The notes beneath the pieces were generated by a model that worked only from the letters and a program-made list of their open reading frames with translations, searched no databases and was not told where the DNA came from. Both the position numbers and the translations under genes were made by a program. DNA of 10,442 bases from an uncultured Clostridia bacterium (GTDB lineage Bacteria; Bacillota_A; Clostridia; Christensenellales; Aristaeellaceae): the NCBI GenBank assembly GCA_947166205.1, contig CAMVDI010000053.1:1-10442 (forward strand). The letters run 5' to 3'. Shown in pieces: positions 1-6,572 of the stretch (the stretch's first letter is position 1; each line of letters opens with the position of its first letter).

Positions 1-873
1 GTGATTGTCGACCGTTTCGGCAATGTCGGTTTCTTCCAGATCGGCAGCTTCCGTATGGCGGACGACCTGAGGCGCACCCTCGACGCCTTCCTCGGAGACC
101 AGTATACCGAAACAGCCGTTCTGGATTCCGTTCCGCCGGATACCTCCACGGTCGCCCTGCCGGTATCCCCGGCCCGTGCCCTGCGGATTGAAAACGAGAG
201 CGCGCAGAAAGCGGTCATTCACACTGATGGCATACAGGATATCTGTTTTTACATTTTGAATGGCAATACAGCGCATGTCATTGCGGAAATCACCGCTTCC
301 GATTCCACTTCAGACGTCATTTTCTACAACTCCGACGCGGGCTTTACGCCCCTGAAAGAGATGCTGGATCCGGAGCGCGGCGTCCTTGCCGCTGATGTCA
401 ACGTTCCCGAAAAAGGCTACGTTGCTATTGCCCTGATGAACTACAGTATTGTGATTAATGGCGAAGAAGATCCGGACATGATCCTGTTTTACATCGGCCG
501 CAACGCCGGCGATCTCGAATCCTATGTCGACACCCTGAAGGCAGCCGGCTATGCCAATGTAACCGTGGAATATGAGACAGACGCCGACGCTGAAAGCAGC
601 GCCGACGCTGAAAGCAGCGCCGACGCCTATATCATCCATGTACTCGATCAGAACGGCGATCCGGTACCGGAAGTAATCGTTAACTTCTGTACCGATACCG
701 CCTGCGTCCCCTGCGAGTCGGACGAAAGCGGCACGATTGTTTACAACGGAACGCCGTACGCCTATCATGTCCAGGTCATCGATTACCCGGAAGGCTACAG
801 CTGTGACGAGTCCTTTGAGATGTACACCCCGGTAACCTACGGCGAGTGGGTCCTCCGCCTCCACAAGGACTGA
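1..873 (+). CDS. Thioredoxin-like / CnaB-like secreted-type protein, 3' part
   Basis: The reading frame is open from the window edge. GTG is the first codon only by coincidence, so the true start very probably lies upstream. Residues 2-32 (IVDRFGNVGFF, then a helix ending LDAFLGD) look like the last beta strands and final helix of a TlpA/thioredoxin fold; any CxxC active site would be in the missing part. Residues 60-190 form a beta-rich region I do not recognise. A low-complexity linker, ADAESS repeated twice at 195-206, leads to a C-terminal domain at 210-290 (VLDQNGDPVPEVIVNF, SDESGTIVY, YHVQVIDYPEGY) typical of prealbumin/CnaB-like folds. That domain carries cysteines 230, 235, 238 and 268, which might form disulfides or bind metal. 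A strong terminator follows 18 bases after the stop. The role is probably extracytoplasmic redox or surface display, by inference. The fold calls are moderately sure; the function is unknown. Confidence 0.75.
   Translation: MIVDRFGNVGFFQIGSFRMADDLRRTLDAFLGDQYTETAVLDSVPPDTSTVALPVSPARALRIENESAQKAVIHTDGIQDICFYILNGNTAHVIAEITASDSTSDVIFYNSDAGFTPLKEMLDPERGVLAADVNVPEKGYVAIALMNYSIVINGEEDPDMILFYIGRNAGDLESYVDTLKAAGYANVTVEYETDADAESSADAESSADAYIIHVLDQNGDPVPEVIVNFCTDTACVPCESDESGTIVYNGTPYAYHVQVIDYPEGYSCDESFEMYTPVTYGEWVLRLHKD
583..626 (+). repeat. 18-base tandem repeat in linker
   Basis: Two perfect 18-base units (583-600 and 601-618, beginning gccgacgctg) are followed by the first 8 bases of a third. The repeat is in frame and encodes ADAESS twice plus ADA. 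It sits exactly between two predicted domains, so copy-number change would lengthen the acidic linker without a frameshift. Confidence 0.9.
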
Positions 874-890
874 CCCCGGAAAGCGTATCG

Positions 891-918
891 TCCCGCAGGC
901 ATTGCCTGCGGGATTTTT
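891..918 (+). terminator. Rho-independent terminator
   Basis: A 10-bp perfect stem (tcccgcaggc at 891-900 with gcctgcggga at 904-913) has a 3-base loop and is followed by TTTTT at 914-918. It lies 18 bases after the stop of the gene ending at 873. No T run is present in the other orientation, so it acts on the plus strand only. Confidence 0.93.
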
Positions 919-1039
919 GCACGTGTGCCGGGCATGGCACAATTCCAGCGGGTGAAAGTTGGCACACATTATCTTCCGTTTTTTTGGCAGAAAATTATCG
1001 CCGCCGGCATTCATCAACAGAAGAACGCCAGCGGCATTC

Positions 1040-1057
1040 CGTCATGAAAACATGACG
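1040..1057. repeat. Short inverted repeat
   Basis: A perfect 7-bp inverted repeat, cgtcatg / catgacg, is separated by AAAA. It lies 45 bases beyond the 3' end of the minus-strand membrane-protein gene. No T run follows on either strand, so it is not a standard terminator. Its role is unknown. No gene is visible in 919-1102. Confidence 0.5.
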
Positions 1058-1102
1058 TCCGGCCTGCTGTCATATCCGATTGTTCATGAACCGGTAAACC
1101 GT

Positions 1103-1777
1103 TTATCTGTTTTCCGCCTGGTTTCCGGCTTTTTGCAAGTCAAGCCATACGCGGTATATCAGCGCAAGGGTAGAGAATATGACAGGCCTCATATACAGCG
1201 ACAGATAATTCATCGGAACGTCAATACGCTGGATATCCTCCGTAATGGAGGCCATAGGAAGCACGGTGTTGAGTACGGCTGTTGCGAATTCCAGGAGGAC
1301 GATAACAAGCAGGGCGCTTTGGCCGTATTTCTCATTGCTGATCTTTGCCGCCAGCAAAATAAGCATGGTGAAAACAGCGATCCCTTCGACCGCCTCGCAG
1401 ATACGTATAAACTCGTTCTTCGCGTCATACGGGAAAACAAAGCACTGCGCTGCAATCAGGGCGGCGCAAAAGCAGACAACCATTCGGATATGCTTTTGCT
1501 TTTTCTGCTTCAAATCCGACAGGCCGAACGCGGTCAGGGAAAGGAACACCAGCGCATAGAATACATTCAGAAACACGCGTACAGCTGAGAAGCTGACCCT
1601 GATATCCAATACATCTGAAAGGCACAGGGCAAAGAAACTGCCGCCCAGAACGATCTGGAAAACAGCCAGCGTTTTCTGGAATTTCGTGATCATGGTATTC
1701 CTTGAAGATCTTTTCAGGAACAGAAGTACCGCGCCGATAATCAGGATAACGCTGACAATCTGAAACGCAATTTCCAA
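1103..1777 (-). CDS. Seven-helix integral membrane protein, unknown function
   Basis: The 224-residue protein is almost wholly hydrophobic, with seven likely membrane segments at about residues 3-21, 37-57, 68-86, 98-117, 128-144, 151-173 and 189-211. Basic patches (KRSSRNTMITK at 22-32, DLKQKKQKH at 88-96) fit cytoplasmic loops. No catalytic or family motif is recognised. The start is TTG at 1777: AGGAGG lies at 1784-1789 on the coding strand with a 6-base spacing, and no better ATG is near. It lies 116 bases downstream of the GHKL-like gene on the same strand. With no terminator or clear promoter between them, the two are probably co-transcribed. Base composition is more AT-rich than the flanking genes. 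It could be a sensor, receptor-like or transport-accessory protein, but nothing in the sequence decides this. Confidence 0.8.
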   Translation of the reverse strand: MEIAFQIVSVILIIGAVLLFLKRSSRNTMITKFQKTLAVFQIVLGGSFFALCLSDVLDIRVSFSAVRVFLNVFYALVFLSLTAFGLSDLKQKKQKHIRMVVCFCAALIAAQCFVFPYDAKNEFIRICEAVEGIAVFTMLILLAAKISNEKYGQSALLVIVLLEFATAVLNTVLPMASITEDIQRIDVPMNYLSLYMRPVIFSTLALIYRVWLDLQKAGNQAENR

Positions 1778-1783
1778 AAAAAG

Positions 1784-1789
1784 CCTCCT
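1784..1789 (-). promoter_or_regulatory. Ribosome binding site deciding a TTG start
   Basis: A perfect AGGAGG (cctcct on the plus strand) sits 6 bases before the TTG at 1777. It is the reason for accepting a TTG start for the membrane protein. Confidence 0.85.
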
Positions 1790-1893
1790 TTGTTACTTCA
1801 GATAAATGTCGATTTGCTGCGGGGGATTCATTCAGATCAAAACATTCGTTTTCGGTAAACCCAGTGCTTCCTTAAAACGAAATCAGTATCAGA

Positions 1894-2433
1894 TCATTCA
1901 GCCAGTCGTTTGCAAACCGTCATTTCAACGGTTCTTCCGCGGATGCTGATTTTCACGTTGTCCGCCAGTCTTCTAAGGATCGAGCGTTCATAGCCGTCCC
2001 ATTCTTCTGTCTCGTAGGGGGTGTCTGCTACGTCGCCTCGAAGCTCATAGGGAACTGCTTCGCCGGCGCGGTTGGGCTCGGATGCCATCGCCTGTTCGAA
2101 AATATCCCTGAGCTTTCCCAGAAATCCCTTCGCTGCTTCATTTCTCATGGATGTAGCGGACATGATCAGCAGACCGCGCTTTTCCTTGTCCATGACCGTC
2201 TGCGTCGTCATATGGAACTCGATTTCTGTTCCATTGCCCTCTATCCAGAAGGATGCCCGCATTTCACCGGTGATGCTTCGAGCCAGGCTCAGCATCTCTT
2301 CGGAGATAAGTTGCAGATGCAGAATTTCCTTGTCGCTCATTCCACCGCACGATTCGCAAAAATGCCGTGTCTGTTCAACGGTTTCTGAGAAACCATTACC
2401 ATGATTGTCGATCATGATAACCTCTGATTTCAT
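1894..2433 (-). CDS. Degenerate GHKL/anti-sigma-like protein (putative)
   Basis: This is a 179-residue soluble protein of uncertain family. Residues 41-56 (LQLISEEMLSLARSIT) resemble the helix carrying the E-E...N box of RsbW-type GHKL kinases, but the metal-binding Asn is absent. Residues 151-177 (SILRRLADNVKISIRG, then VEMTVCKRL) resemble the closing helix-strand-strand pattern seen at the end of such folds. No G1/G2 ATP-lid glycine motif is evident, so any ATP binding would be atypical or lost. C26 and C29 form a CxxC pair near the N terminus. The start at ATG 2433 is chosen because AGGAGG at 2440-2445 is 6 bases upstream; an in-frame TTG at 2451 and ATG at 2448 lie on or before that site. 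The gene is transcribed from a good promoter and probably with the downstream membrane protein. A regulatory role is inference; the family call is tentative. Confidence 0.7.
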   Translation of the reverse strand: MKSEVIMIDNHGNGFSETVEQTRHFCESCGGMSDKEILHLQLISEEMLSLARSITGEMRASFWIEGNGTEIEFHMTTQTVMDKEKRGLLIMSATSMRNEAAKGFLGKLRDIFEQAMASEPNRAGEAVPYELRGDVADTPYETEEWDGYERSILRRLADNVKISIRGRTVEMTVCKRLAE

Positions 2434-2439
2434 AGCCTT

Positions 2440-2445
2440 CCTCCT
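2440..2445 (-). promoter_or_regulatory. Ribosome binding site fixing the start at 2433
   Basis: AGGAGG on the minus strand is 6 bases from ATG 2433. An upstream start at 2448 or 2451 would place this motif inside the coding region, so the shorter protein is preferred. Confidence 0.85.
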
Positions 2446-2474
2446 CATCAAATGCGCTTCTGCGTTGTCATCAT

Positions 2475-2503
2475 ATTATAACTATTCTTATGGCTGTATT
2501 CAA
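2475..2503 (-). promoter_or_regulatory. Sigma-A promoter for the minus-strand pair
   Basis: On the minus strand, TTGAAT (2498-2503) is followed by a 17-base spacer and a perfect TATAAT (2475-2480). The predicted transcript starts near 2468, about 35 bases before the start codon at 2433. Confidence 0.85.
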
Positions 2504-2618
2504 GCCTGTCCATGCTTTGACTCATTTTTTCCCAAATACCATCTTATCAAAAAGAGGCCTACTGGCCCTAAGACGGCGGTTCCGCGCGTTTCGAGGCAAT
2601 TTTCATGTTTTTTCCGTA

Positions 2619-2647
2619 TTGATCTTCCGGCGGCTTTTGGGTAAGAT
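2619..2647 (+). promoter_or_regulatory. lplD: Probable sigma-A promoter for lplD
   Basis: TTGATC (2619-2624), a 17-base spacer and TAAGAT (2642-2647) precede the lplD start by 75 bases. It is divergent from the promoter at 2475-2503. I saw no clear operator or catabolite-response palindrome between the two. Confidence 0.6.
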
Positions 2648-2722
2648 AGGCGCAGACCGCCCGCCCCGGAGAAAGCATCCGAAGGGGACGGACATATCAT
2701 ATCTGACAGGAGGGTCCGACGG

Positions 2723-4114
2723 ATGGACTGCGGAGAAGAGAGAGCGAAGAGACTGACGATCGCCTATATCGGCGGCGGCTCCCGGGGATGGGCCTGGGGC
2801 TTCATGAAGGATCTGGCCGGGGATCCGGATCTGTGCGGAACGGTGCGTCTGTACGATATCGACCGGCCCGCGGCGGAGCGGAACCAGATTATCGGACGGA
2901 AGATCAGCGCGCACCCGGACGCTGTTTCCCGGTGGAATTACGAGGTCAGCGATACCCTGGAGGAGGCCCTGCGGGGGGCGGATTTCACGGTGATCTCCAT
3001 CCTGCCTGCCACCTTTGACGAGATGGAGAGCGACGTCCACCTGCCGGAGCGGGTCGGCGTATGGCAGCCCGTGGGCGATACCGTGGGCGCGGGCGGCTTC
3101 ATGCGCGCCATGCGGACGATCCCCATGTTCGTGACCATCGCGGAGGCGATCCGGGACTACGCGCCGGAGACCTGGGTCATCAACTACACGAACCCCATGA
3201 GCCTCTGCGTCCGGACGCTGTACGAGGTTTTCCCGAAGATCCGGGCCTTCGGGTGCTGCCACGAGGTGTTCGGAACCCAGAAGCTGCTCTGCGCCATGCT
3301 GAAGACGGAATGCGGCATCGAGGGCGTGAAGCGGCAGGACCTGTATACCACCGTGACCGGCATCAACCACTTCACCTGGCTGACCACCGCCAGCTGGAAG
3401 GGCGTGGACCTGATGCCCCTGTACGCCCGCTTCGCGGATAAATACGCGGAGGAAGGATACGAGGAGGGCGGGGACAACAACTGGATGAACAGCTCCTTCG
3501 CCTGCGCGCACCGGGTCAAGTTCGACCTGTTCCGCCGCTACGGCGCCATCGCCGCGGCGGGGGATCGGCATCTGGCGGAATTCGTGGCGCCCATGTATAC
3601 CCGGGACCCGGAGACGGTGCAGAAATGGAAGTTCGGGCTGACCACCGTGGCCTGGCGGAAGGACGACCTGCGGAAGCGGCTGCAGCGGTCCGACGACCTC
3701 ATCAGCGGCGCCGAGCCCATCGACCTGACCCCCTCCGGAGAGGAAGGGCACCTGCTCCTGAAGGCCCTGCTGGGGCTGGGCGACATGGTTTCCAACGTGA
3801 ACGTACCGAACCGGGGACAGATTCCGAACCTGCCGATGGGAGCCGTGGTGGAGACCAACGCGCTGTTCGGCCTGAACCGGATCGACCCCGTCTACGCGGG
3901 ACCGATGCCGGGAAACATTCTGCCGCTGACGGCCCGGCATGTGTACAATCAGGAGAACACCCTGCGGGCCGCCATGACCCGGGACCGGAAGCTGGGGCTG
4001 TCCACCTTCCTTAACGATCCCCAGATGGCGGCGGTCACCCCGGAGGACGGGAAGAAGCTGTTCGACGAGATGCTGGAAAACCAGCGGGCCTATCTGCCGA
4101 AGGAATGGTTCTGA
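2723..4114 (+). CDS. lplD: Alpha-galacturonidase, GH4 family
   Basis: This 463-residue cytoplasmic enzyme of glycoside hydrolase family 4 probably releases galacturonic acid from alpha-linked oligogalacturonides (EC 3.2.1.67) by the family's NAD- and Mn-dependent oxidation-elimination mechanism. The N-terminal Rossmann nucleotide site is IAYIGGGSRGW at 13-23 with the acidic YDID at 44-47. Family motifs follow: NYTNPMS at 154-160, GCCHEVFGTQK at 177-187 and GINHFTW at 213-219. C179 and H216 are the expected metal ligands. AAGDRHLAEF at 278-287 and NVNVPNRGQIPNLP at 358-371 are also typical. The order and wording closely match what I recall of Bacillus subtilis LplD, which separates it from the MelA, AglA and 6-phospho-glucosidase branches. 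ATG 2723 is preceded by AGGAGGG at 2708-2714. The gene stands alone between its promoter and terminator, and no pectin transporter or lyase is in view. Family is near certain; substrate is likely. Confidence 0.93.
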   Translation: MDCGEERAKRLTIAYIGGGSRGWAWGFMKDLAGDPDLCGTVRLYDIDRPAAERNQIIGRKISAHPDAVSRWNYEVSDTLEEALRGADFTVISILPATFDEMESDVHLPERVGVWQPVGDTVGAGGFMRAMRTIPMFVTIAEAIRDYAPETWVINYTNPMSLCVRTLYEVFPKIRAFGCCHEVFGTQKLLCAMLKTECGIEGVKRQDLYTTVTGINHFTWLTTASWKGVDLMPLYARFADKYAEEGYEEGGDNNWMNSSFACAHRVKFDLFRRYGAIAAAGDRHLAEFVAPMYTRDPETVQKWKFGLTTVAWRKDDLRKRLQRSDDLISGAEPIDLTPSGEEGHLLLKALLGLGDMVSNVNVPNRGQIPNLPMGAVVETNALFGLNRIDPVYAGPMPGNILPLTARHVYNQENTLRAAMTRDRKLGLSTFLNDPQMAAVTPEDGKKLFDEMLENQRAYLPKEWF

Positions 4115-4126
4115 GCGGAAAAAAGC

Positions 4127-4158
4127 AAGGCGGGAAGCGATCTGCTTCCCGCCTTTTT
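4127..4158. terminator. Bidirectional Rho-independent terminator
   Basis: A 12-bp perfect stem (aaggcgggaagc at 4127-4138 with gcttcccgcctt at 4144-4155) has a 5-base loop. TTTTT at 4154-4158 serves the plus strand and ends lplD. Six A residues at 4119-4124 give a T run on the minus strand just past the stem, so it would also end transcripts from the right. The only minus-strand gene reaching it is now the remnant at 4177-4239. Confidence 0.92.
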
Positions 4159-4176
4159 CCAGCTGTTCGGATGGGC

Positions 4177-4239
4177 TTATTGTCCGGAAAAGCTTCCGTC
4201 GGGGCCGGTGACGGCCAGCTTGACCGTCATGGTGCCGCC
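4177..4239 (-). pseudogene. 3' remnant of a secreted-protein gene paralogous to 6573-7202
   Basis: Read on the minus strand, this encodes GGTMTVKLAVTGPDGSFSGQ and a TAA stop. The gene at 6573-7202 ends GGTLKIKLAVTGPDGSVSGQ and TAA. By eye 58 of 63 bases agree, including a 32-base identical run. Further upstream on the minus strand the similarity fades, and an in-frame TAG occurs at about 4313-4315, inside the deacetylase -10 box. No start or ribosome site is present, so this is a broken 3' end. It is still followed by the bidirectional terminator. It could instead be a dispersed C-terminal cassette shared by a gene family. Confidence 0.75.
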
Positions 4240-4289
4240 GAGGTATTCAGGCCGCGGCCCGGACTTTCCGGCGGGGCGCCCTTTCCGGT

Positions 4290-4318
4290 TTGACGAAAAA
4301 GGCCTTTCCCGCTATACT
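4290..4318 (+). promoter_or_regulatory. Strong sigma-A promoter for the deacetylase
   Basis: TTGACG (4290-4295), a 17-base spacer and TATACT (4313-4318) sit close to consensus. The predicted transcript begins near 4325, leaving a leader of about 100 bases. Confidence 0.85.
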
Positions 4319-4332
4319 GCTTAGCATGCCCG

Positions 4333-4349
4333 GCCGCCTTTCGGGCGGC
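4333..4349 (+). repeat. Hairpin in deacetylase leader
   Basis: A 6-bp stem, gccgcc (4333-4338) with ggcggc (4344-4349), encloses a 5-base loop near the start of the predicted leader RNA. No T run follows, so it is not a terminator. Confidence 0.55.
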
Positions 4350-4367
4350 GGCGGGCTTTCCTTTCCG

Positions 4368-4383
4368 GCCGCGGCGCCGCGGC
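4368..4383. repeat. 16-base perfect GC palindrome
   Basis: The sequence gccgcggcgccgcggc is a perfect palindrome with no AT base. It lies in the leader RNA about 27 bases before the ribosome binding site. It could be a protein-binding site or part of an RNA fold, or chance in a GC-rich leader. Confidence 0.6.
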
Positions 4384-4424
4384 GTATCGGAGCCCGATCA
4401 TTTCATTCCGGAGGAGAAAACGGC

Positions 4425-5786
4425 ATGCGCATGGTCCGATTCTGCTTCAGGCTGTTCCTCCCAGGGCTGGTCCTGGGGCTTCTTTTGCTGTGCGCCGCCG
4501 CGGGAGCGGAAAGCATTTCCCCCTTTCATCAGGTCACGAACACCCGCTCGGAGACGAAGAATGAAAACGGCTCCGTGGTCCGGCTCTGGCACGTGGAGAC
4601 CGCGGCGGCCAGCGTTTCCGACGAGGTCAACGGCCTGGCCGAGGCCTGGGCGGCGGAATTGGGGCCGGATCTTCCCGCCCAGAAGAACGGAACGACGAAG
4701 AACAGCCGGCTGGATGTGGAAATCCGTTACAGCCGGACCGGGCACACCTGGCTCAGCTTCCTCGTGCAGGCCAGGACTCAGTATCATCAGCAGCTGACCG
4801 GGCAGGTGATCGCCTCCCGGACCTACAATATGAGCTCCGGGGCCAGGATCACGCTGAAGGAGATCTTCGACGAGGATCCCGCCACCTGGGATTTTCTGGC
4901 CGCCCGCGTCCGGGAGCAGCTCACCGCCTACTGGCCGGATGTGATCCCGGAAGCGGACAGGCTGGAGGCCCTCTGCACCCGGGAGGCGCTGGAGAAGGCG
5001 GATTTCACCCTGCACGGCATGAGCCTGGTTCTCCATTATCCCGCGGATCTTCTGTACGAGGGGAAGCACTCCCTGATGCATGTAACCTTCTTCTATCCCG
5101 AGATCCGGGATATGATGACGGAGGAGGCTTATCTGGAGACGGACAACCTGAGCTATTACCGGACCTGCGCCCTGACCTTTGACGACGGGCCCTCCGGCTC
5201 CAATACCCCCAAAGTGCTGAACAGCCTGATGGAAACCGGCGCCACCGCCACCTTCTTTGTGATCGGAAACCGGGTTGACGATTATCAGCATCTGGTGATC
5301 CGGGAGCATGACGAAGGCCACGCCGTCGCTTCCCACAACTGGCACCACGGAAACGTGGCCAAATCCTCCGGCGCCGCGCTGCGCGGCATGCCGGCAAAGG
5401 TCAACAAGGCCATGATCCGGGTGATCGGCATCCCCGTCCGCTACGACCGGGTGCCGGGCGGCCGCTATCCCCAAATGGTTTCCGCCAAGGTCGGCTGGTC
5501 CTATATCCAGTGGAGCCTGGACACCTATGACTGGCGCGGCAGGTCCACGGCCGAGGTCATGAGCAAGGTGCGCCGTGCCATCCAGGACGGGGACATCATT
5601 CTCTGCCACGATATCAAGGACAACACCCCGGAGAGCACCCGCCAGATGGTCCGCTATCTGGAGGAGCAGGGATATATGCTGCTGACCGTGGATGAGCTCT
5701 TCGCCAAGGACGGAGTCGTCCTGCAGCCGGATCAGGTGTATTACCGCTGTCAGGACGGGGATACCTCCAAGCGGGATGATACCTGA
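4425..5786 (+). CDS. Secreted polysaccharide deacetylase, PdaC-like
   Basis: This 453-residue exported NodB-fold (carbohydrate esterase 4) enzyme probably removes acetyl groups from cell-wall glycan. A basic N terminus and hydrophobic stretch (residues 1-29, ending AAAGA) form a signal peptide or anchor. Residues 30-235 include RYSRTGHTWLSFLVQ and GARITLKEIF, resembling the DUF4163/DUF3298 (RsiV-like) region of Bacillus PdaC. The catalytic domain carries all five motifs: TFDDGP 251-256 (D253, D254), SHNWHH 303-308 (metal ligands H304 and H308), RVPGG 342-346, LDTYDW 365-370 and LCHDI 393-397 (H395). The start at ATG 4425 is chosen for GGAGGAG at 4410-4416 and the signal peptide directly after it; an in-frame ATG at 4290 overlaps the -35 box and is rejected. 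The gene has its own promoter and no clear terminator downstream. The enzyme class is firm; whether it acts on GlcNAc or MurNAc residues is not decided. Confidence 0.92.
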   Translation: MRMVRFCFRLFLPGLVLGLLLLCAAAGAESISPFHQVTNTRSETKNENGSVVRLWHVETAAASVSDEVNGLAEAWAAELGPDLPAQKNGTTKNSRLDVEIRYSRTGHTWLSFLVQARTQYHQQLTGQVIASRTYNMSSGARITLKEIFDEDPATWDFLAARVREQLTAYWPDVIPEADRLEALCTREALEKADFTLHGMSLVLHYPADLLYEGKHSLMHVTFFYPEIRDMMTEEAYLETDNLSYYRTCALTFDDGPSGSNTPKVLNSLMETGATATFFVIGNRVDDYQHLVIREHDEGHAVASHNWHHGNVAKSSGAALRGMPAKVNKAMIRVIGIPVRYDRVPGGRYPQMVSAKVGWSYIQWSLDTYDWRGRSTAEVMSKVRRAIQDGDIILCHDIKDNTPESTRQMVRYLEEQGYMLLTVDELFAKDGVVLQPDQVYYRCQDGDTSKRDDT

Positions 5787-5872
5787 TCAAAGCCCTTTTC
5801 CCGGCGTGCGGAAAAGCTGAAAAAAGAAAATCCCCTTCTCCCGAGGGAGAGACTACCCCCTGTGTTCCCTTC

Positions 5873-5901
5873 TTGCATCGCTCCTTCCTTCGCCGTATAA
5901 T
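5873..5901 (+). promoter_or_regulatory. Sigma-A promoter for the 180-residue secreted protein
   Basis: TTGCAT (5873-5878), a 17-base spacer and a perfect TATAAT (5896-5901) precede the start at 5952 by 50 bases. Confidence 0.85.
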
Positions 5902-5951
5902 AGGAGACGGGCCCTTGTCCGGCCCGAAAACAGCCTAAAAGGAGGAACCCT

Positions 5952-6494
5952 ATGATGAAGAAACTGTTGGCCGCCCTGCTGGCTCTGGCTCTGGTTCTGA
6001 CCTCCGCGATGGCCGCCGTCCTGGCGGAGGAGGAGGCTCCTGCCTTCACCGGCGGAGTGAAGTTCAACATGGACATGGATCAGGTCATGGAGCTCGTCAA
6101 TCTGCCCAATCATGAAATCGACAACGGCGAGCATCGCGGTCCCACCGAATTTCAGGAACTTGAGTATGAGAATGTGGCCGAATACGAAGGTCTCAGAGGC
6201 GATTTGACCTTCCTCTTCGTCGGCAACAGCATGGTCGCCTTCAAAATCGGAACTCCCGACGGCACAGCCTACGATCAGGTCAAATCCGTGCTGACCGCCG
6301 CCTACGGGGAAGCCGTTCCCTTCGCCGGGGACAAAATCGGCAACGCCCGCTACGTCATCGATGAGGACGGCGATCTGGAGGACTGCCGGGAAATGATCGA
6401 AGGCCAGGGCGTGACGATCATCCTGGAGCAGGATGATGACGGCGGCGCGGAAGTGACTTTCCTGGATCCCTCCGCCGCCTACATCAACAATTGA
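5952..6494 (+). CDS. Small secreted protein, unknown function
   Basis: The 180-residue product has a textbook signal peptide (MMKKLLAALLALALVLTSAM, cleavage likely after AVLA at residue 25). The mature part is acidic. Residues 34-50 (GGVKFNMDMDQVMELVN) and 98-119 (KIGTPDGTAYDQVKSVLTAAYG) both look like the 'short strand, then helix with a conserved V' opening of SmpA/BLIP-like folds. Residues 84-99 (DLTFLFVGNSMVAFKI) look like a strand pair. A tandem BLIP-like arrangement is therefore possible, but this is inference from pattern only. AGGAGG at 5940-5945 is 6 bases from ATG 5952; a second ATG at 5955 is also possible and would drop only one residue. The single cysteine (C145) argues against internal disulfides. 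The gene has its own promoter and lies between two other exported-protein genes. Confidence 0.85.
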   Translation: MMKKLLAALLALALVLTSAMAAVLAEEEAPAFTGGVKFNMDMDQVMELVNLPNHEIDNGEHRGPTEFQELEYENVAEYEGLRGDLTFLFVGNSMVAFKIGTPDGTAYDQVKSVLTAAYGEAVPFAGDKIGNARYVIDEDGDLEDCREMIEGQGVTIILEQDDDGGAEVTFLDPSAAYINN

Positions 6495-6533
6495 GAAAAA
6501 CCCGAAAAAAACATAGGCTTTTCCCGCAATCTG

Positions 6534-6542
6534 TGGTATACT
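6534..6542 (+). promoter_or_regulatory. Extended -10 promoter for the 209-residue secreted protein
   Basis: TGG followed directly by TATACT (6537-6542) forms an extended -10 element. No good -35 is found at 17 or 18 bases upstream. The start codon is 31 bases downstream of the -10. Confidence 0.65.
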
Positions 6543-6572
6543 GCACTCAAATCAATCAGGGAGGTTTGAAAA

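Larger units (their letters stand above)
4115..4424. other. Intergenic region between lplD and the deacetylase gene
   Basis: This 310-base stretch contains no intact gene. In order it holds a bidirectional terminator, a minus-strand gene remnant, the deacetylase promoter, and a GC-rich leader with a hairpin (4333-4349) and a palindrome (4368-4383). Confidence 0.8.

Noticed and set aside
310..1017. 235-codon open frame on the minus strand
   Set aside because: It is antisense to the thioredoxin/CnaB-like gene, runs through that gene's terminator and has low-complexity composition, so it is a shadow frame.
2541..2575. Possible minus-strand terminator near aaaaagaggcctactggccc
   Set aside because: The stem is only four GGCC pairs. 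It lies upstream of the minus-strand promoter, where a terminator has no visible transcript to end.
2603..3940. 445-codon minus-strand open frame
   Set aside because: It is fully antisense to lplD, His/Arg/Gly-rich and without family motifs. This is a typical artefact of GC-rich coding DNA.
5795..5816. Hairpin cttttcc / ggaaaag as a terminator for the deacetylase
   Set aside because: The stem is followed by A-rich sequence on the plus strand and by no T run on the minus strand, so it lacks the terminator signature.
5837..5850. tctccc / gggaga inverted repeat
   Set aside because: Only two bases separate the arms, so the real stem is about 5 bp. It is too short to call functional.
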